Origin: Fictibacillus enclensis
GTDB lineage: Bacteria; Bacillota; Bacilli; Bacillales; Fictibacillaceae
DNA length: 64,000 nt
NCBI RefSeq assembly: GCF_001457035.1
Contig: NZ_KQ758617.1
Location: 1,178,001 to 1,242,000, forward strand
Direction: 5' to 3'
Below are positions 60,251-64,000 of this stretch, in pieces (position 1 is the first letter of the stretch; every line of letters begins with the position of its first letter). The translations under genes and the position numbers were made by a program. The notes under the pieces were generated by a model that made no database searches, was not told the origin of the DNA, and saw only the letters and a program-made list of their open reading frames with translations.

Positions 60251-60880
60251 TCATAAAAAGTTTCTTTGATAATAATAACATTTTCTTCTTAGAGGACAGT
60301 TGAGGCATTTTGGAACTGGGGAACAAACTTCCCTACCGAAATCTAACAAAGCAAAGTTATACCGTCTGAAATTTTTTTTTGGCGTTATTTGTTCAGCGAA
60401 ATTAAAAAATCCTTTGTCTGTATATAATCTTGAGCTTTTTTCAAATCCAAAAAATCTGGTATACACCCTAATTACATTACCATCTATGATTGTGTCTCTC
60501 ATATTAAGGTGCATAGATCTAATGGCAGCTGCAGTGTAATTTCCCACGCCTTTAATTTCTAAAAAGTGAGCCTTTTCATTAAGGATTTTCTTTTTTTGTA
60601 ATGTCCAGGCGATTTGTTCAATTATTTTTTCTCTTTCAGGTAGACCAAGATTTTTAAAGGTATTTGGATTTTCAACATTTAAATAGCTTTCTGGAGTGGG
60701 ATATAATTTAGTGAATTTAATAAATTCTTTTTCAACGACATTGGCTCTTGTTCTTTGCAACATAATTTCAGCTACCATAACATGCCATAAATTTTTAGTA
60801 GTCCTCCAAGTAAACTCATAAATGTTTTCTTTACTCCATTCTAAAATCTTTCTCCTAAAGTATTCAATATTTTGGTTCAC
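60251..60880 (-). CDS. HhH-GPD mismatch glycosylase, MIG/TDG type
   Basis: 209 residues of the MutY/EndoIII superfamily without the C-terminal NUDIX-like domain of MutY. Conserved Glu38 (AEIMLQRT), helix-hairpin-helix GVGNYTAAA (111-119) and catalytic Asp133 (IIDGNVIRV). The hairpin carries tyrosine (Tyr115) where MutY has Ser and EndoIII has Lys; that tyrosine marks the thymine-DNA glycosylase Mig of Methanothermobacter. Iron-sulfur cysteines 186, 192, 195 and 201 are spaced C-X5-C-X2-C-X5-C, one shorter than usual. GTG start after AGGAGGGG. Divergent from a C5 methyltransferase, so it probably repairs T:G mismatches made by 5-methylcytosine deamination. Confidence 0.82.
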   Translation of the reverse strand: MNQNIEYFRRKILEWSKENIYEFTWRTTKNLWHVMVAEIMLQRTRANVVEKEFIKFTKLYPTPESYLNVENPNTFKNLGLPEREKIIEQIAWTLQKKKILNEKAHFLEIKGVGNYTAAAIRSMHLNMRDTIIDGNVIRVYTRFFGFEKSSRLYTDKGFFNFAEQITPKKNFRRYNFALLDFGREVCSPVPKCLNCPLRRKCYYYQRNFL

Positions 60881-60983
60881 ATTCTCCCCTCCTTGTAATT
60901 ATTTCCTCCTCAATATTCTGGTTTAGAAAAAACTTTATTAAAACATTTTTATCGAAAAATATTTATATAGCACTAAGTTTATA

Positions 60984-61012
60984 TTACAATATTCCTACAA
61001 GAAATATATGTA
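60984..61012 (+). promoter_or_regulatory. Possible methyltransferase promoter
   Basis: TTACAA and TATGTA at 17 bases in the 198-base AT-rich divergent region. Weak match; several other AT-rich hexamers exist. Confidence 0.3.
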
Positions 61013-61078
61013 AAAATAATTTCACCTTTAAATGCAGTAATAAAGACGGAATTTTTTTATTAATAAAGGAGTTATACC

Positions 61079-62683
61079 ATGCAAGTAGTTGATTTTTTCT
61101 GTGGAGCAGGCGGCTTTTCTGAAGGATTTGAACAAGCTGGCTTCAAAGTTGTTAAAGCGTTTGATATTTGGGAACCAGCTATTAGAACACACAATATGAA
61201 CCATTCCTCCTCTGGTAAAGTTGTAGCCGAAAATAGAAATGTCCTTGAAATAGCAGCACTGCCAGATGAAGAGTTTCATAAAGTTGTACCGGATAGCGAA
61301 GTTATCATAGGGTCTCCTCCTTGTGTAGCATTTTCAAGCTCCAATAAATCGGGTAAAGCAGATAAGACTCTTGGAATCCAATTGTTAAAAGCGTTTTTTA
61401 AAATAGTTGCGCGAAAAAAATTCAAGAAAAATAGTTTATTGAAGTATTGGGTAATGGAGAATGTATCAAACGTCCAATATTATGTTGAAAAAGAGTATAC
61501 AATGGAAGACTTAGGAATCACTACACTAGGAGATAAAAAGTTAAAAGTAATTCACGAAAACTCTAAAGTTTACGAGTTGCAATATTATGGAGTTCCTTCT
61601 AATAGAAAAAGGTTTATATGTGGTGAATTTCCTGATTTTAATAAGACTTTAAGTAAAGGTATACCCCTTAAGAAGGTTCTAGAGTCGTTAGGAACACCTT
61701 ATGAATATTTAAATTCAAATATCGTTGATCCAAATTATTTACTAGAACTGAAGGGATTAGAAGTTACTGATCATCATTACAAAAAGCTTCTTGCTGATTT
61801 TGAATGGAAGAAGGCAGAAATTCGAAAAAGAGATAAAGGCTACATGGGAAAAATGTCTTTTCCTGAAGATATTTCTAAACCAGCAAGAACAATAATGGCT
61901 ACTATGTCCCATTCATCAAGAGAAGCTATGATTTTTTCAGATAAGCAAGGGGAATATAGATCCCCTACCATTAGAGAAGTTGCGACAATTATGTCGTTTC
62001 CCATAGATTATCGATTTTATGGAGAATCAGATTCTATAAAATATAAGTTAGTTGGTAATGCAGTACCCCCTAAATTTGCAAACACAATTGCTCAAGCAAT
62101 AATGCGTGATGTTAAACAAAATTATGTACCTCCAGCTTATAGGAAAAAAGTATTTTCAAGTGATTCAAATTTTACAAATTTAAACTTCAGAAAATTTTCG
62201 GTTAAAGAAGAAAAACAAAAACCTTACTCAACGAAATTTAAATATCATGTTCCATATTTGATAATTAACAGTTTTAGAGTGGAGTTATCGAATAAATTTA
62301 ATCAAAATAAGGACAAAGTCAGCTGGAATGTAGTCATCCATAGGGGTCAGGGTAAAAACGCAGAAAAATATGAAAATATACCATTAACAAAAAATCATTT
62401 TATGAATGTTGAAATCAATAAAATGGAGACATTTATCAGTACTCATGTAAAGACAATTAGCTCTATAGATAACCTGCAACAAAATTATTGTCTACCTTCT
62501 AATCAACGAGCAAATTTGATTGGGCCGGAAGAATTATTACAAGCAGTAAGAGAATTTATTGATGAACATTTTAATAACGAGAGCAAAATAGTTGTAGAAA
62601 ATATGACTAGAGAAATCCCTCTAAAAATTGCTGCATCTTTTTACATTTTATTCAACATCATAGGGAGGTTAAAAAATGATTGA
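61079..62683 (+). CDS. C5-cytosine DNA methyltransferase with C-terminal extension
   Basis: 534 residues. All main motifs are present: I DFFCGAGG (5-12), IV GSPPC with catalytic Cys82, VI ENV (127-129), VIII Q168 and GVPSNRKR, IX ARTIMATM (269-276), X GNAVPP (326-331). The target-recognition region (about 181-265) is short. Residues 350-534 form an extension outside the methyltransferase core (contains HVPYLIINSFRVEL and WNVVIHRGQGKNAEKYE); its fold is not known to me. AAAGGAG before the ATG. Overlaps the next gene by eight bases. Confidence 0.93.
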   Translation: MQVVDFFCGAGGFSEGFEQAGFKVVKAFDIWEPAIRTHNMNHSSSGKVVAENRNVLEIAALPDEEFHKVVPDSEVIIGSPPCVAFSSSNKSGKADKTLGIQLLKAFFKIVARKKFKKNSLLKYWVMENVSNVQYYVEKEYTMEDLGITTLGDKKLKVIHENSKVYELQYYGVPSNRKRFICGEFPDFNKTLSKGIPLKKVLESLGTPYEYLNSNIVDPNYLLELKGLEVTDHHYKKLLADFEWKKAEIRKRDKGYMGKMSFPEDISKPARTIMATMSHSSREAMIFSDKQGEYRSPTIREVATIMSFPIDYRFYGESDSIKYKLVGNAVPPKFANTIAQAIMRDVKQNYVPPAYRKKVFSSDSNFTNLNFRKFSVKEEKQKPYSTKFKYHVPYLIINSFRVELSNKFNQNKDKVSWNVVIHRGQGKNAEKYENIPLTKNHFMNVEINKMETFISTHVKTISSIDNLQQNYCLPSNQRANLIGPEELLQAVREFIDEHFNNESKIVVENMTREIPLKIAASFYILFNIIGRLKND

Positions 62684-64000
62684 AACAATACTAAAGGAAA
62701 AGTTAAGGATAGAAAAACTAAAGGAAATAAAAAAAACTGAAACACCAATAATGACTGGCGTCCGTATTCCTTACAAAGGTGAAGATAAAGAGTTTGATGT
62801 ATATAGAATTCCTTTAAGATACCTTGTTTATAATCCTTACAATGGTAGAATTGGTACAAAAGTTAGAACGTTCGAAGTAAACTCTCACAAATTAAATCCG
62901 GAAGATGAAGAAGATGTTAAAATAATTGAAAAATATTTGTGGGATTCAAAAATCGATAGAAATAAAAAGACTATGGAAAGTCTAATTAAATATAAACAAA
63001 AAGAATATGGAATTGTTTCAAGAAACGGATATATTATTGATGGTAATAGAAGAGCATCTCTTCTAAATGAAATTTTCAGAAAAAGAAATACTAAATATAA
63101 AAATCACGACGTGAGTCATTGTGAATTTTTTAATGCCATAATATTGGATGACGATGCTGACAAGAAGGAAATCTTACGTCTTGAAACAACTTATCAAATG
63201 GGAATGGATGAAAAATTAGACTATAATGCTACAGAGAAATATTTAAAGTGTAAGCAATTATTAGATGAGGGATATACTACTAAAGATATCGCTGAAATGA
63301 TGGATGAAAAAGAAAGTACAATAAAAAAGAACTTAGAAATATTAAAGTTAATGGATGAATACCTCGAATACTATGATTATAAAGATATGTACTCTATGTT
63401 AGAAAAAAGAGAAGGGCAATTTGTAGATTTAAGTAGATTTGTTAAAAGCTATGAAGAAAAATCGGGTAATGCCCATACAAACTGGGACCCAGATTTAACA
63501 GATATAACGGAAATGGTAAGTATTTGCTTTGATTACATTAGAGCACAGTACGAAGGAAAAGAATTTAGAAACATTGCTCAAAATTCTAGAAGCTCGATTC
63601 CGAAAGGTTTTTTTGCAAATAAAACTATCTGGGAAGATTTTAAGAAAAAGCATGAAAACTTTATTGATGAAATTGAGGAAGAACCAGTTACAGCATATAC
63701 AGACACTAAGGACGGCAGTAAGGATATTAGTACTATATTAGCGGAAAGAGATGATGTATGGACTAATCGTGTCATTAATAAACTTACAGAAAATATGAAT
63801 AAATCGAAAAGAAGACTTGAAGATACCCAGGCTGCTGACAAACCGGCAGTCTTGTTAAAAAATGCCATTGATGCTATCGAACTAATCGATACCAACCAAG
63901 AGACTTTTTATACTAGTGAAGTAATAAACCTTGTAAATCAAATAAATAGTATCTGTTGGGATTATAAAAAAATTATCCAAAAGGAATTGAGGAAAAATGG
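62676..64000 (+). CDS. ParB/Srx-like DNA-binding protein (cut by window end)
   Basis: At least 441 residues, no stop before the window ends. Residues 53-59 read NPYNGRI and 122-126 DGNRR, the ParB/sulfiredoxin-type nuclease or NTP-binding core; a helix-turn-helix follows (about 199-226, TTKDIAEMMDEKESTIKKNL). The rest is long, charged and helical. GGGAGG seven bases upstream; starts inside the methyltransferase gene, so translation is coupled. Not a partition gene by context (no ParA beside it); probably a component of the modification system. Confidence 0.75.
   Translation, partial: MIETILKEKLRIEKLKEIKKTETPIMTGVRIPYKGEDKEFDVYRIPLRYLVYNPYNGRIGTKVRTFEVNSHKLNPEDEEDVKIIEKYLWDSKIDRNKKTMESLIKYKQKEYGIVSRNGYIIDGNRRASLLNEIFRKRNTKYKNHDVSHCEFFNAIILDDDADKKEILRLETTYQMGMDEKLDYNATEKYLKCKQLLDEGYTTKDIAEMMDEKESTIKKNLEILKLMDEYLEYYDYKDMYSMLEKREGQFVDLSRFVKSYEEKSGNAHTNWDPDLTDITEMVSICFDYIRAQYEGKEFRNIAQNSRSSIPKGFFANKTIWEDFKKKHENFIDEIEEEPVTAYTDTKDGSKDISTILAERDDVWTNRVINKLTENMNKSKRRLEDTQAADKPAVLLKNAIDAIELIDTNQETFYTSEVINLVNQINSICWDYKKIIQKELRKN

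Noticed and set aside
47600-64000. CRISPR array or tRNA attachment site
   Set aside because: No regularly spaced repeats and no tRNA-like cloverleaf were found; the paired motifs and 52-bp repeats are too few and differ in form.

Overview
The window comes from the chromosome of an endospore-forming Bacillaceae (Bacillota). The first 47.6 kb follow the Bacillus subtilis order asd-dapG-dapA-rnjB-tepA-ylzJ-spoIIIE ... ymfF-ymfH-ymfI-ymfJ-ymfK-rodZ-pgsA-cinA-recA-rny-ymdB-spoVS ... miaB-ricA-cotE-mutS-mutL-miaA-hfq ... spoVK-hflX-ynbB-glnR-glnA. SpoVS, CotE, SpoIIIE and SpoVK mark a spore former. Differences from B. subtilis are a GntR plus nupNOPQ-type nucleoside ABC operon after spoIIIE, a korAB-type 2-oxoacid:ferredoxin oxidoreductase where tdh/kbl sit, and a degenerate tyrosine recombinase after hfq. 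I cannot fix the genus from sequence reading alone; Bacillus or Fictibacillus-like would fit.

Layout of the core: lysine/DAP synthesis (0.1-3.3 kb), RNase J2 and TepA (3.5-6.3 kb), SpoIIIE (6.4-8.7 kb), nucleoside uptake (8.9-14.5 kb), M16 peptidase-like pair and envelope genes (14.6-20.8 kb), cinA/recA/RNase Y/ymdB/spoVS (20.8-26.4 kb), korAB (26.7-29.3 kb), an MFS exporter (29.3-30.5 kb), tRNA modification, biofilm regulator, spore coat and mismatch repair (30.7-39.4 kb), a short lineage-specific stretch (39.5-41.9 kb), then spoVK, hflX, ynbB and the GlnR-controlled glnRA operon (42.2-47.6 kb). Strong intrinsic terminators split nearly every unit, and several promoters are clear: a GlnR operator inside the glnR promoter, a LexA/DinR box before recA, a SigH promoter before spoVS, and a CcpA cre site over the korAB start.

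Immediately after the glnA terminator (47.6 kb) the sequence becomes an AT-rich accessory island that runs off the end of the window. Its left part (47.7-54.5 kb) is defence and recombinase debris: a truncated tyrosine integrase, two frameshifted serine resolvases with matching 3' tails, an OLD-family ATPase-TOPRIM nuclease broken by two frameshifts, an intact RES-domain protein, a displaced 3' tail of groEL, and a frameshifted, truncated DUF262 (GmrSD-like) gene. Most of these breaks are single-base indels, several in homopolymer runs. The middle (54.6-60.2 kb) holds small unknown genes, a ParA remnant, a DUF3920-like protein, and a GC-richer two-gene cassette bracketed by two 52-bp palindromic repeats.

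The right end (60.25-64 kb) is intact and the most interesting: a MutY/MIG-type mismatch glycosylase divergent from a C5-cytosine methyltransferase with an unassigned 185-residue C-terminal extension, which overlaps a ParB/Srx-like gene with a DGNRR motif. This looks like the beginning of a DNA-modification system whose effector genes lie beyond the window.
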